From positions 248,001-312,000 of the forward strand of contig NZ_BILZ01000001.1 in NCBI RefSeq assembly GCF_004000825.1: a stretch of 64,000 nt of DNA, in the 5' to 3' direction. The stretch's first letter is position 1, and each line of letters starts with the position of its first letter. A program made the translations under genes and the position numbers. The notes under the pieces are model-generated. The model did no database searches. It was not told the DNA's origin and was given only the letters and a program-made list of their open reading frames with translations. The stretch comes from Paenibacillus kobensis NBRC 15729 (GTDB lineage Bacteria > Bacillota > Bacilli > Paenibacillales > Paenibacillaceae). Shown piece by piece: positions 1 through 8,611 of this stretch.

Positions 1-495
1 TACAATGGTCCAATAGGATGATTCAGCCGATTGCCAATATTCGATCCTCGCGAAGGACCCTTCTAATCGATGCATATAATCCGTAACGGTCCAAATCTGA
101 TCCCCGGTTTGTACCATTCGGCTAAGAGGCTTACTCGTGTCGGGATCAAGCTTCGGAATCATTTCTTCGCCATCTAACAGGAAACGGTCTGTGCCGTCAT
201 ATCTGGGGATGCCGGTATCCGTTCGTCTGGAGATCGATGAAACGGACAAGGAGAAGCCTAATCCGAATACACCGTTCCCGCTTCCTGAGCTGTATCGAAG
301 CTGCAGATCAGGCTCAAACTCTCTGCAGGGCGATGATTGGATGGGAATACTCATATGCATGGTGCCTGTAAATAAATCCGGCTCGAACGTCTCGCCAATT
401 CCTCTAACGGCGCCTCCTCCTTTCGGAAGAGTTAGCTCCGATTGGGACAATGGCACGGATTGGGGTTCAACGTCATTCCATGACTTGCTTCGCAT
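1..495 (-). CDS. Tc-toxin TcB / SpvB-domain protein, N-terminal part (cut by window edge)
   Basis: Reading leftward from an ATG at 495, with GGAGGG five bases upstream, the frame stays open for 165 codons and runs off the window. The N-terminus holds the hallmarks of the SpvB domain (PF03534) that opens TcB components of insecticidal Tc toxins: LPKGGGAVRGIGE, then a TGTMHMSIPI strand, then LRYSSGSGNGVFGLGFSLS and SRRTDTGIPRYDG. In Tc toxins TcB joins TcC to form a hollow cocoon that holds a toxic C-terminus. SpvB domains also open other large Rhs-like proteins, so which type this is depends on sequence outside the window. No signal peptide is visible, as usual for Tc components. The NHL-type and pentapeptide-repeat operon further right is on the same strand and may belong to the same locus; that link is inference. 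Confidence 0.85.
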   Translation of the reverse strand, partial: MRSKSWNDVEPQSVPLSQSELTLPKGGGAVRGIGETFEPDLFTGTMHMSIPIQSSPCREFEPDLQLRYSSGSGNGVFGLGFSLSVSSISRRTDTGIPRYDGTDRFLLDGEEMIPKLDPDTSKPLSRMVQTGDQIWTVTDYMHRLEGSFARIEYWQSAESSYWTIV

Positions 496-702
496 TACTT
501 CCCTCCCATACGGATCAGATAAGAGTATTGAGACTCAAACAGAATTACAATATTCGACATTATTCAAGCTTTTCAAACTGAATATAACAGAAAGTGTATA
601 TGCTGTATAGGCTTGTGTAATGTATGTTTTTGTTAAAAGATTAATGTCGGTGCAACGAGGATATCTAGCGATGTAATGGATAGATTCGTTAACGCAAAAA
701 AC

Positions 703-725
703 AAAAAGCCGCATTCCATGCGACT
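703..725 (-). terminator. Rho-independent terminator after the 74-aa gene
   Basis: Read on the minus strand, AGTCGCAT-GGA-ATGCGGCT forms an eight-pair hairpin (one G-T pair) followed directly by TTTTTG. It lies 30 bases past the stop of the small gene at 755-979. Confidence 0.75.
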
Positions 726-754
726 CTCATTCCATTCCAAGACGTACATACAGA

Positions 755-979
755 TTACTTTACTTTCATCCTATAAAACCGGGTCGACATCTCATACAGA
801 ATCGCTTCTATCGCATCCGTAATCACGATGTCCCCTCCTGTCTCCGCTTCATATTGTTCACACAGCAATCTAAGAGGATTATTGTCGGCCAAAAAATTGG
901 ACTCCATCCACTCCATGTCACCTTCGTATGCGCCACAAAGTTCCTTGTCAGTCAATCTGGCGAAAAAGTCCAAATCCAT
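755..979 (-). CDS. Small acidic hypothetical protein (74 aa)
   Basis: I do not recognise this protein. It is short, rich in Asp/Glu and aromatic residues, with no signal peptide or membrane segment; it looks like a compact helical cytosolic protein. It is probably real: AGAGGTAA lies about eight bases upstream of the ATG and a good terminator follows the stop. Its ribosome-binding site overlaps the end of a decayed upstream frame (about 981-1226), which suggests it was once the second gene of a pair. Confidence 0.6.
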   Translation of the reverse strand: MDLDFFARLTDKELCGAYEGDMEWMESNFLADNNPLRLLCEQYEAETGGDIVITDAIEAILYEMSTRFYRMKVK

Positions 980-980
980 T

Positions 981-1226
981 CTAATTACCTCTTTGCCTGG
1001 AAGTATGATTCTTCGGACCGAAATCCGAGTTCGATCGCTGCAGCAGGCGTCTCCCTATCCGCATATATCACCTTATTCGATGCTTCTTTCAACTGTGCCT
1101 GCACACATTCATGTAGTTCTCATTCATGCGGTCCATGTTCAATGGGACAAGATACGTTTATCGTTCCAGAAGGTTCCCGTTCTAAAATGGCTTCCGTTTA
1201 TTGCTTTGCTTGCTCTGTTTTCTTTT
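981..1226 (-). pseudogene. Possible decayed short reading frame upstream of the 74-aa gene
   Basis: In one minus-strand frame this 246-base stretch reads as protein-like sequence broken by two or three stops. The last segment, ending QAKR-stop, reaches into the ribosome-binding site of the next gene. The longest unbroken piece is about 44 residues and contains ADRETPAAAIELGFRSEES. No open frame covers the stretch and I cannot name a family. It may be a degraded gene or chance; this entry also accounts for the gap between 980 and 1292. Confidence 0.25.
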
Positions 1227-1270
1227 CAACCGAATCCCAACGAAATATAGATCCCGCTGGGATTCGGTTG
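1227..1270. repeat. Perfect 13-bp inverted repeat
   Basis: CAACCGAATCCCA (1227-1239) is followed after 18 bases by its exact complement TGGGATTCGGTTG (1258-1270). On neither strand does a T-run follow the stem, so it is not a standard terminator, although it lies just past the stop of the pentapeptide-repeat gene and may protect or end that transcript. Confidence 0.6.
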
Positions 1271-1292
1271 ATTAACGTCATTAAGCGCGTAA

Positions 1293-3206
1293 CTAGCTCT
1301 CTTCGTTCGCCCCGGTTGCCATCAGACTCAAATGGCACGGACCTCTAGATCCATCCGGGCATGTGGTGCCTGAAGTCGTGTCACCTAGCACAGTAGCGGT
1401 GTAATGGACAATGAACGGGATTGGTTTGCCATAGTAATCCGTGTACACTTGTTTGAAATCGCCCGGTGCAGTCGATATTACGGCATTCCGCATATCAAGC
1501 CCATCCATATTCGCACCGGTACAATCCACTCCACGTATATCCGCTTTATAGAAACTGGCATCCTCGTTAGGCGGTTGTGTGCTTGGCGTTAACTGCGCCT
1601 TCTTGAAACTAGCACTAATGACAGTTGCTTCACTGAAATTGCTGCCGGACAGTTGCGCGTAATCGAAATCGGCTTGAATGAGGACCGCTTTATTGAATTT
1701 GGTCATATTCATCATCGCGCCATTCGCATTCGCCTTGGCGTCTGGATCGAGTGCTGCATACGTCATGAACAAGGCGCCGGAGAAGTCCACTCCGTCGCAG
1801 AAGGCGCCGTTCAAATTCGTATCGATCATGAACGCTTCCGTGAGCAATGCGGCTTCACGCTTGCCGGGATCGCCGTGTTGTCCCTGTACCATGCTTTCGG
1901 AGATCAGATAAGCACTGTCCAGGTTTGCAAGTGAAAGATTGGCGCCGACCAGCTTCGCTCCTTTCAACCGCGCGTGCATAAGCTGTGCTCTCTCTAGGTT
2001 GGCCCCCTGGAGCTGCATTTCGTACATGCGGCTCCCAATGAACGAAGCGCCTTGTAAGTCTTTCTTACTCAAGTCCAATCCGCTCGGCAGCAGCGCATAG
2101 TTCGCATTCAACGATTTCAGCGTATCCGGAATGTCCTTTATCGTTGCTTCGGACAGTTCCAAATAGGACCAATTGTCGCCGAGAAGCTTATAAGGAACGA
2201 CAGCCTGCACGAAGGAAGTGCGGCCGGACTCGCCTCGCGTAAAGTCCGGCGGATACTGGTAAGTAACCGTCGTCAGATCGCAATGATCGAATATCGTATT
2301 GTGCATAATTGCGCCGTCGAGCTTCGTGTTGACCAGCGATGCGCCGGTCAGAATCGCGCCGGTCAAGTCCGCCCCTCTCAGATCGGCTCCGTCCAATACC
2401 GCGCCGGTGAAATTCGCGTACGTTAGATTCGACCGGGATAGATTGACATCCTGAAGTTTGGCGTTGATCAACTTCGCATGGGATAGCTGCGCCTCCGAAG
2501 GAAGTATCTTCCTTAAATCGGTTCCAGTAAAATCGGCGTTGGTGAAATCGGCGCCGTGCAAGCTCTTACCGTCGAAGATTGCTTGCTGGAGATTCGCGAA
2601 AGGAAATCTTGCGTTCTGAAAGGATTGCACTTGAGAGAAGTTAGTCCTGCTGAGCACGGCATTGGTGAAATCCGCGCCGTCCAGGTTCAAGCCGGAGAAA
2701 TTTTTACCGGACAGATCCAGATCTTTGGCCGATTTGGTAATAATCAGAATCGGCAGCAGATCACCATCTACATGGAAGGACGTTTCTTGTCCGATTGCTA
2801 CAGTGCCTTTGCCGTAACCAAATTCTCTCGGATACCAGCCTCCCTCAGTGACTTGCACATACTTGCCGTTCAAATGGCCGGCGGCGCACTGCAGGGATAT
2901 TTGGCCGTGCCCTTTATTAATAAGCCGGAACTTCTGCTCGTCACCGATCTGATCGGACGTGTATTTGTAATAGTCATACCACAGATGCATGTTGTCATCA
3001 AAGTGGCTGTTCCAATACAACCCGTGACCAGGCTCCCTCAACGCGATCAGATCGCCGCCCAAAGGAATGATATCGATAGAATTGTTGGGATTGCCATAGC
3101 CGGCGCACACGACAGAAAATCCGCCTGCGTAGTTCCATTCATGATCATATCTGCTTGCATAGCCGAGTCCGTCAACGGACAGCGACCATCTTGTAATTGG
3201 ATCCAT
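1293..3206 (-). CDS. Pentapeptide-repeat protein with N-terminal beta-rich domain
   Basis: About 637 residues. The first 160 or so are Gly/aromatic-rich and resemble a beta-trefoil or lectin-like fold (inference). From about 170 the A(D/N)LXX pattern of pentapeptide repeats (PF00805) begins, for example LSGKNFSGLNLDGADF and DLRGADLTGAILTGASL; a second block occupies about 380-590. Such repeats fold into a right-handed four-sided beta-helix; the function here is unknown. I chose the ATG at 3206 because AAAGGA sits nine bases before it and it begins just after the upstream stop at 3209; an in-frame ATG at 3242 would overlap that gene and lacks a ribosome site. It is co-transcribed with the large protein upstream. 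No signal peptide is seen. Confidence 0.85.
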   Translation of the reverse strand: MDPITRWSLSVDGLGYASRYDHEWNYAGGFSVVCAGYGNPNNSIDIIPLGGDLIALREPGHGLYWNSHFDDNMHLWYDYYKYTSDQIGDEQKFRLINKGHGQISLQCAAGHLNGKYVQVTEGGWYPREFGYGKGTVAIGQETSFHVDGDLLPILIITKSAKDLDLSGKNFSGLNLDGADFTNAVLSRTNFSQVQSFQNARFPFANLQQAIFDGKSLHGADFTNADFTGTDLRKILPSEAQLSHAKLINAKLQDVNLSRSNLTYANFTGAVLDGADLRGADLTGAILTGASLVNTKLDGAIMHNTIFDHCDLTTVTYQYPPDFTRGESGRTSFVQAVVPYKLLGDNWSYLELSEATIKDIPDTLKSLNANYALLPSGLDLSKKDLQGASFIGSRMYEMQLQGANLERAQLMHARLKGAKLVGANLSLANLDSAYLISESMVQGQHGDPGKREAALLTEAFMIDTNLNGAFCDGVDFSGALFMTYAALDPDAKANANGAMMNMTKFNKAVLIQADFDYAQLSGSNFSEATVISASFKKAQLTPSTQPPNEDASFYKADIRGVDCTGANMDGLDMRNAVISTAPGDFKQVYTDYYGKPIPFIVHYTATVLGDTTSGTTCPDGSRGPCHLSLMATGANEES

Positions 3207-3208
3207 CC

Positions 3209-6200
3209 TCATCCATCCTTTCTTGGCGTGTGCGGTGTCCATTCGCTGACCGAAGGCTCCGTCCGCCCCGCAGGGGAACTGATTTGTTGGAAATTAAGGG
3301 TATACAGATTGCGCCACAAGTCCACGGAGAGCGACGCTGCGACCAAGCCTCGCTGAGTAAGCAAGTGGTTGCCGGCGGGCGTGTAAATATCCAAGTTATA
3401 TTGATCGGCTTCATAGCCGTTGCCGTATTGGCTTAAGACGTAGATATGGCCTTCAATCTCCACGCTCATGGCAAGGTATTTCACGTCCTGTGAAGCGTCA
3501 TGATTGATCAGAGTAATCCAGTACGGGTGACTAGAATCAGCGAAGGCTGCGACCGGATGTCCGCCGCGGCTGAACGCTTGAATTCGCTGATTGCCCTTCT
3601 CCAGCACATAGATCGTCTGATTCGGCGCGATGGTTACGAGCTCCGGCTGCAGAAGGAGCCCTTCCCTTGTGCCTGGTCCGAGATTGATCGTCGCCCAAGG
3701 TGCTTGTCCATCCGGGCTTCCGCTGGCAGGCAAATGTAAAATCTGCATGACCGGATAATCCGGATTAACGGCAACGACATAACCATTGGAGTGGTACGCC
3801 ATCGATACCGGCTGCAGATTGAATCGGCCCCAGCTCTCGGTTGCCGCCAGATCGAATTCGCGCTGTGGGCTGTCTTGCGGGATCGATGCATCGTTTACCG
3901 GTTTAATGCGCCGAAGATGGAAACCGCTCTCTGTATCTCCTGTCGGGTCTAGATAGAAATATTGTGTAGATGATCCGCTGTCCGTCCCGAACTGCGGGTA
4001 TGCAAGCAGCGGTGCTTTGTTAAAGCCGGCAGGGACGTTCATCACGCCTGCATTCGGGTTCGGACCATACGCAATGTTCTTGAATGCATACAGCTGCTCA
4101 CTATTCCCGTCGTCGCCATCGACAGGCGGGATATTCATGCCGGAAGCTTGCCACGCGTAGCCGAGCAGGCCGAGATTCGAATTGAGCGTCAGCCCCGCCA
4201 AGCTCTCCAGCACATGTCCCGTCCCCCCCGTTCCGAGATCCTCTGCCGTCTCGGTTGGCGCTTTAGGAGTTTGCTGCCAGGAATACTGGCCGCCTTGTTG
4301 GACCAGCAGCTGGCTGTGGCCGTAGGTGGTCTGTTCGCTCAGCGGATACAGCATTTGCTTCACAGCTACCGAGGCGATCAATTGTTCCTTGCCAGGGGTA
4401 AGCAGATTATCCATTTCTTTCGACTTGCCTCCGCCAACCAGCCATCCTTCTTCGGAATAAACCGCAGCGAGGAACGTCACTTTGCCGCCGACCGGAATAT
4501 TTTTTAGTTCGAATGAAACACTAGCCGCCTTCGGATCCGGAATGTCGCCTCTGTAAGTACGGGTCGTGTTGTCGCTATATTGAGCCGTTACAATGTAATA
4601 AGATGCGGTAGCTGCGAATTCGGGCTGCTGACCGTCATCTGCTGCGGCATTCAACGTTATGGAAGCATCCATCGTGAGGGTCAATTCAAAATCGACCACT
4701 CTCGGTGCAGCGATGACTTCACCTACCGTCTGGGCTAGCTGAGCGACGGTTCCCTCCAGCGCCAGAGCCTTCAGACCCCACCCTACAACGGGGATCGCTT
4801 CTTCGACTTCTTCCACTGCGAGTATCGCTGCCAGTTCGGCGGCAAACTCGGTACCGGTAAGCAGCTTGGAGACAATCCGATCCGCGATCGAGGAGATCAT
4901 GTTCTTCACGTCGTTGCCCGTGTTGCTCGAACCATCGATGATATCTTTGACGACCGTATAGATCGAATAGACCGTAGGCGCGATAAAAGAAATTTTCTTG
5001 AATAGCGTGTCGAACATCTTGCTGCTCTCGGTACCTACTGTCATGATCAAAGACACGGTTGGAATGACCAAGTCCAACAATGCGGTCGCCCCGATCCCAA
5101 TCCATGCCGCCATGGGGTCCGCATCGGAATGAGAGTTGCTGTTGCCGAGGCTCCCGATGGATAGACGGAGCTTGCCGATGGGCTCAGCGGACGGCAATTT
5201 CATCGAGATGATGGAAGAGGCTTCGCTTACAGGAATGCCCAAGAAGGTACCTTCTGCACTGACGGTACTGATGAACTTCACTGATTTGCTGCCCAATATG
5301 AGCTGCCCTGCTTCATCCAATGCCTCCAACCATTGCTGTACATCGAGAAGATTCTCACCTTGGAGGATGTTCAGAAGTGCATCCGTATTGATCTCGATTG
5401 GCGTGACGCCGTCCCCTTTGTAGAAGGTCGCATAGACGGACATATGCCGGATGAATGAATTCGTCACTTTCAGGTCAATCTCGAATGAATCCTTCAGCTT
5501 GTCTACCTTAACGGAAACGCCATACTGCGGTCCGCTGTCTTTCAGATTATAGTGATAGCCGCCTGTGCTTACTGCTGAATCGGTCAGATTAGTGTGAGCC
5601 GTCTGCTGAATATGGCTGACGCCTTGCTGAACATTCCAGCGCACACCTCGCAAGGAAGAATCGCTGTATATCCTCTTCTTAATGCCAGCAGATGCGCCTG
5701 CGGTTAAGTTCAACAAGTAAGGATGCAGCTCATAGGTGAAGTAAGGCTTGCCATTCTTATCGAGAATGGTCTGGCCATTCTCGTCCTTCATGATCGTCGG
5801 TGTATTCCAGTTGTCCTTAAGACTTTCGAGCATAAAGACCATGTCGCTTAGTTCCGGTGTATCGTCCATGTGCTGGAGGACCGTTTCCGAGTGAACTGGC
5901 GTGAGGACCGTAATGCTAGGATTGAGGAATAATATAGATTTGGCTATATCGGTTTCCGTGAATACCTTACCGTTAGCCGAAGTGGAGGTGGAGATGGCGG
6001 TTGCTTTAAGTGTTGGGATACCTTGATGATCAGGCGGGCCATAAACACGTATCATTTGGACTTTGTCGCTGTCATGCGGCACGGAGGCGCAATAATGAGT
6101 AGGATATAGACCATTCGAACTAGAAATGAAGCTGCTGACGCTCAATGAGCTGCTGTCGTGCTTGATAAGGGGGTACGAGACAGATCCTACTTTTACAATA

Positions 6201-6286
6201 AACGGACCTTCCTGTCCTTCTTCGCCAAGAAATCGGAGATCGTAATGAATATCGAGATTTCTGACGGTTTGTGCACTCAGATTCAT
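3209..6286 (-). CDS. Large protein with C-terminal NHL-like repeats (1025 aa)
   Basis: I do not recognise the family of the first 850 residues. Residues about 395-425 and 480-530 are hydrophobic and Gly/Ala-rich and might enter a membrane. From about 860 to 1000 there are NHL-type beta-propeller repeats, seen in PVSMAYHSNGYVVAVN, ELVTIAPNQTIYVLEKGNQR and IEGHIYVLSQYGNG. No signal peptide is present. The ATG at 6286 is preceded by AAAGGGGT seven bases away. The gene is followed two bases later by the pentapeptide-repeat gene. Co-directional position with the TcB/SpvB-type gene hints at a surface or toxin-related locus, but this is inference. It could also be a cargo of a contractile or spore-surface assembly. 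Confidence 0.8.
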   Translation of the reverse strand: MNLSAQTVRNLDIHYDLRFLGEEGQEGPFIVKVGSVSYPLIKHDSSSLSVSSFISSSNGLYPTHYCASVPHDSDKVQMIRVYGPPDHQGIPTLKATAISTSTSANGKVFTETDIAKSILFLNPSITVLTPVHSETVLQHMDDTPELSDMVFMLESLKDNWNTPTIMKDENGQTILDKNGKPYFTYELHPYLLNLTAGASAGIKKRIYSDSSLRGVRWNVQQGVSHIQQTAHTNLTDSAVSTGGYHYNLKDSGPQYGVSVKVDKLKDSFEIDLKVTNSFIRHMSVYATFYKGDGVTPIEINTDALLNILQGENLLDVQQWLEALDEAGQLILGSKSVKFISTVSAEGTFLGIPVSEASSIISMKLPSAEPIGKLRLSIGSLGNSNSHSDADPMAAWIGIGATALLDLVIPTVSLIMTVGTESSKMFDTLFKKISFIAPTVYSIYTVVKDIIDGSSNTGNDVKNMISSIADRIVSKLLTGTEFAAELAAILAVEEVEEAIPVVGWGLKALALEGTVAQLAQTVGEVIAAPRVVDFELTLTMDASITLNAAADDGQQPEFAATASYYIVTAQYSDNTTRTYRGDIPDPKAASVSFELKNIPVGGKVTFLAAVYSEEGWLVGGGKSKEMDNLLTPGKEQLIASVAVKQMLYPLSEQTTYGHSQLLVQQGGQYSWQQTPKAPTETAEDLGTGGTGHVLESLAGLTLNSNLGLLGYAWQASGMNIPPVDGDDGNSEQLYAFKNIAYGPNPNAGVMNVPAGFNKAPLLAYPQFGTDSGSSTQYFYLDPTGDTESGFHLRRIKPVNDASIPQDSPQREFDLAATESWGRFNLQPVSMAYHSNGYVVAVNPDYPVMQILHLPASGSPDGQAPWATINLGPGTREGLLLQPELVTIAPNQTIYVLEKGNQRIQAFSRGGHPVAAFADSSHPYWITLINHDASQDVKYLAMSVEIEGHIYVLSQYGNGYEADQYNLDIYTPAGNHLLTQRGLVAASLSVDLWRNLYTLNFQQISSPAGRTEPSVSEWTPHTPRKDG

Positions 6287-6405
6287 AAATTACCCCTTTC
6301 CTGAATTGGTATCTCTGGAAGCGTTATCCTGTCCTTGCAAGCTCATTATAGTAAATAGGCTGTTCGTGTGTATTGAGTCTAAAGCACTATGAAAATAAGA
6401 TAAAT

Positions 6406-6437
6406 AAAACCCGCCAGTCTAGTGACCTGCGGGTTTT
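6406..6437 (-). terminator. Terminator after the YcgR/YcgQ-type operon (bidirectional shape)
   Basis: AAAACCCGC and GCGGGTTTT form a nine-pair stem around an asymmetric loop. On the minus strand it is followed by TTTTATTTATC. It lies between the permease operon and the promoter region of the large gene starting at 6286. Confidence 0.7.
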
Positions 6438-6439
6438 AA

Positions 6440-6676
6440 CGGGTGTATTGGATCGCATGCAGCAAGCGCTCTTCTAATATCTTCGTTCTATTGAGCAGTC
6501 CATGAAATTAACTTAATTCGGTTGTTAACGAAATGAACTCTCCAGACTTACCTAACACGGTTTCCATTTGCTTTACCGGTTCCTTTTCTTTGACTATATT
6601 GAGATTAGTGGTTTCCTTTTGCAATTGGCTATTAAGTTGAGTTGCCAACTTTCACTGGTCAATCCAAGTGGCATTT
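6440..6676. other. Intergenic stretch with no clear gene
   Basis: Between the terminator and the end of the TIGR03943 gene I see no open gene with a ribosome site. One minus-strand frame (about 6510-6653) gives a 48-residue hydrophilic peptide starting at a TTG codon with no convincing ribosome site. It reads like a remnant of a coiled protein but cannot be assigned. Confidence 0.3.
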
Positions 6677-7624
6677 TTATGAATTGCGATAGACATACGG
6701 TTCCTTCGGCTGCTCGATTTCTTCCCACTTGGTCACCTTCAGTACTGGAATCGTCTGCTTGAATGGCTGGTAAAATTCGAGAGCCATCTTCCCGGATACT
6801 TCAACCCACGTGTCATCCTTGAGGGTTACGTTGCTCGGGAACTCAACCTGCATGCCAAATACACCAGAGTCAGCGACGCAATGGATAAAACCGTAACGGA
6901 ATACGAAAGCATGCACAGGATCAGCTTGTTCGCCTTTGTACACGAAGCCTGTGAAATTTATCGTCCGGCCGACGAACAGATTCGGATAGTTATAGATGGA
7001 CTCAAGCCCCTTCAAGTAGTTCTCGTCCGCCAGCTGGATGTCGGACAAGAATTGAAAGTCTTGTAAATCTTTTCTCGACACTTCCTTATAACTCTCATCA
7101 CTGTAGAAAACACTCATATCCGCCTTCAAGAATTGATGGAACCCTGGATTGTTCTCTGACACATTGATTTTCGGGAATGTGAAGCCTTTCGCTTTGATAA
7201 AGCTGGAATCGAGTGTCTGGATGGGCAAGAAGATGCCAGTCACAACCGGAAAGAATAGCACGGCATAAGTAAAAGCACGCGACAGTTTCGTCCGGCCGGC
7301 ATGAGTATGATTGTGTCCATGATCATGTCCGTGATCATGTTCGTGTTCATGATCACATGCATGAGCCTCTTGATGACTGCAGCAGCATTCAACAGCAGGG
7401 TGCTCGGCGTGCGAATGTTCGTCAGAAGCTGCTGCTCCCTTCTGTTTCTTACGGTCCAGATCATACTGCCGAATAATTTCGAAGATAAATAGAATGAGCA
7501 ATAACACAATGGCAATGATCGAAAGATAAGCGTATTTGATATTAATATATTTGTTCAAATTGCCTTCGAGATGAATAAGCAGAAACATTAACGCTAGACC
7601 TACCAGTATCGCCATCCGAATCAT
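6677..7624 (-). CDS. ycgQ: TIGR03943 / DUF1980 membrane protein (YcgQ-like)
   Basis: 315 residues: two membrane segments near the N-terminus (about 4-20 and 32-50), a loop extremely rich in His, Asp and Glu with a CCC triplet (about 65-110, including repeated HDHGHDH), a third hydrophobic segment (about 116-138), and a soluble domain that ends in the TGFVYKG and VEVSGKM strands typical of the family. It pairs with the upstream permease, whose stop codon overlaps its ATG (ATGA), so translation is coupled. The pair is known from B. subtilis as ycgR-ycgQ. The His-rich loop suggests divalent metal binding, perhaps zinc; that is inference. The transported substrate is not established. Confidence 0.9.
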   Translation of the reverse strand: MIRMAILVGLALMFLLIHLEGNLNKYINIKYAYLSIIAIVLLLILFIFEIIRQYDLDRKKQKGAAASDEHSHAEHPAVECCCSHQEAHACDHEHEHDHGHDHGHNHTHAGRTKLSRAFTYAVLFFPVVTGIFLPIQTLDSSFIKAKGFTFPKINVSENNPGFHQFLKADMSVFYSDESYKEVSRKDLQDFQFLSDIQLADENYLKGLESIYNYPNLFVGRTINFTGFVYKGEQADPVHAFVFRYGFIHCVADSGVFGMQVEFPSNVTLKDDTWVEVSGKMALEFYQPFKQTIPVLKVTKWEEIEQPKEPYVYRNS

Positions 7625-8532
7625 CCGAATACCCCCTCAACTACAAGCGAAATACTCAGTGTACAAATGACGGTAAGCGCGATCAATGCTGCGACGAACT
7701 TGGTACGGAAAACACCGAGCAACATTAACGTATTTTTAATATCTATCATTGGTCCAAAGACAAGAAACGCTGATAATGGGCCAACGGAGAAGGTGGTTCG
7801 GAACGACGATGCGATAAAGGCGTCTGCTTCTGAACAGAGCGACATGACAAAGGCAAGAGCGATCATAATAAGCGAAGCTGTAACAGGATTGCCGCCCCAA
7901 TGAAGCAGCGTTGAGGTTGGAATAAAGATCTGCATGCTGGCAGCGATAAAAGCGCCAAGCACAAGAAATTTGCCTGAAGCGAAAAACTCCTCAATCGCAT
8001 GCACCATAACTTCATAGACTCGCAAGTACCATGCTTTTCGTGGTTTGACTACCACTGCAACATCTGAAGCGGCGGCTGCCTCAACCGGATAGGTCCCCTC
8101 TTTCAAAGGAACTGTCTTGAACATATAAGACAGAGCAAGAGCAACGACAGTGGCAACAACGACAGCGGAGCCGGCACGGATGAGTGCCATCTGCCAGGTA
8201 TTGCCGAAGGCGATGAATGTAGCGTACAGCACGATCGGATTAATAATGGGTCCGGTCAACATGAAGGAGATTGCAGCCGGAAGCGGTACGCCTTTATACA
8301 GCAACCGCTTCGTTATCGGCACTATCCCGCATTCGCATGCCGGGAAGAATAAACCGATGAAACAGCCGAGAAGCGTGGCCAGAAAACGGTTGTTCGGCAT
8401 AATACGTGCGATGATCCGATCGGAGACAAAAGCTTGGATAAGCCCCGAGATTATCGCGCCGATTAAGATGAACGGAATCGCTTCCATGACCATGCTGATA
8501 AAGACCGTGTTCAATTGCAGAAACGTTTTCAT
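7621..8532 (-). CDS. ycgR: Permease of the YcgR / COG0701 (ArsP-like) family
   Basis: 303 residues with about eight membrane helices. The half containing FFPACECGIVPITKRL carries the conserved Cys-Glu-Cys-Gly motif of COG0701 permeases; the second half has the related CSEADAFIASSF. ArsP members of this superfamily export trivalent organoarsenicals, but the subgroup paired with DUF1980 proteins is a separate branch whose substrate is unknown. It starts at an ATG preceded by AGGTGA, and TATAAT at about 8555-8560 on the minus strand may be its -10 box. It is the first gene of a two-gene operon. I searched by eye for a Zur box upstream and found none. Confidence 0.9.
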   Translation of the reverse strand: MKTFLQLNTVFISMVMEAIPFILIGAIISGLIQAFVSDRIIARIMPNNRFLATLLGCFIGLFFPACECGIVPITKRLLYKGVPLPAAISFMLTGPIINPIVLYATFIAFGNTWQMALIRAGSAVVVATVVALALSYMFKTVPLKEGTYPVEAAAASDVAVVVKPRKAWYLRVYEVMVHAIEEFFASGKFLVLGAFIAASMQIFIPTSTLLHWGGNPVTASLIMIALAFVMSLCSEADAFIASSFRTTFSVGPLSAFLVFGPMIDIKNTLMLLGVFRTKFVAALIALTVICTLSISLVVEGVFG

Positions 8533-8611
8533 TCTTGCTCACCTGATATTTCTATTATAGTAGCGGTTCCTTCGAACAGCTTTACTATTATCATAGATTT
8601 TTCCAAGAAAC

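Noticed and set aside
2556-3356. Plus-strand open frame of 266 codons across the pentapeptide and NHL genes
   Set aside because: Antisense to two real genes; repeated GC-rich codons keep the frame open by chance.
7240-7515. Minus-strand 91-codon frame inside the YcgQ-like gene
   Set aside because: It is an out-of-frame reading of the His-rich region, without a ribosome site.
8533-8611. A Zur box upstream of the YcgR-like gene
   Set aside because: The expected metal link led me to look, but no palindrome near TCGTAATNATTACGA is present.
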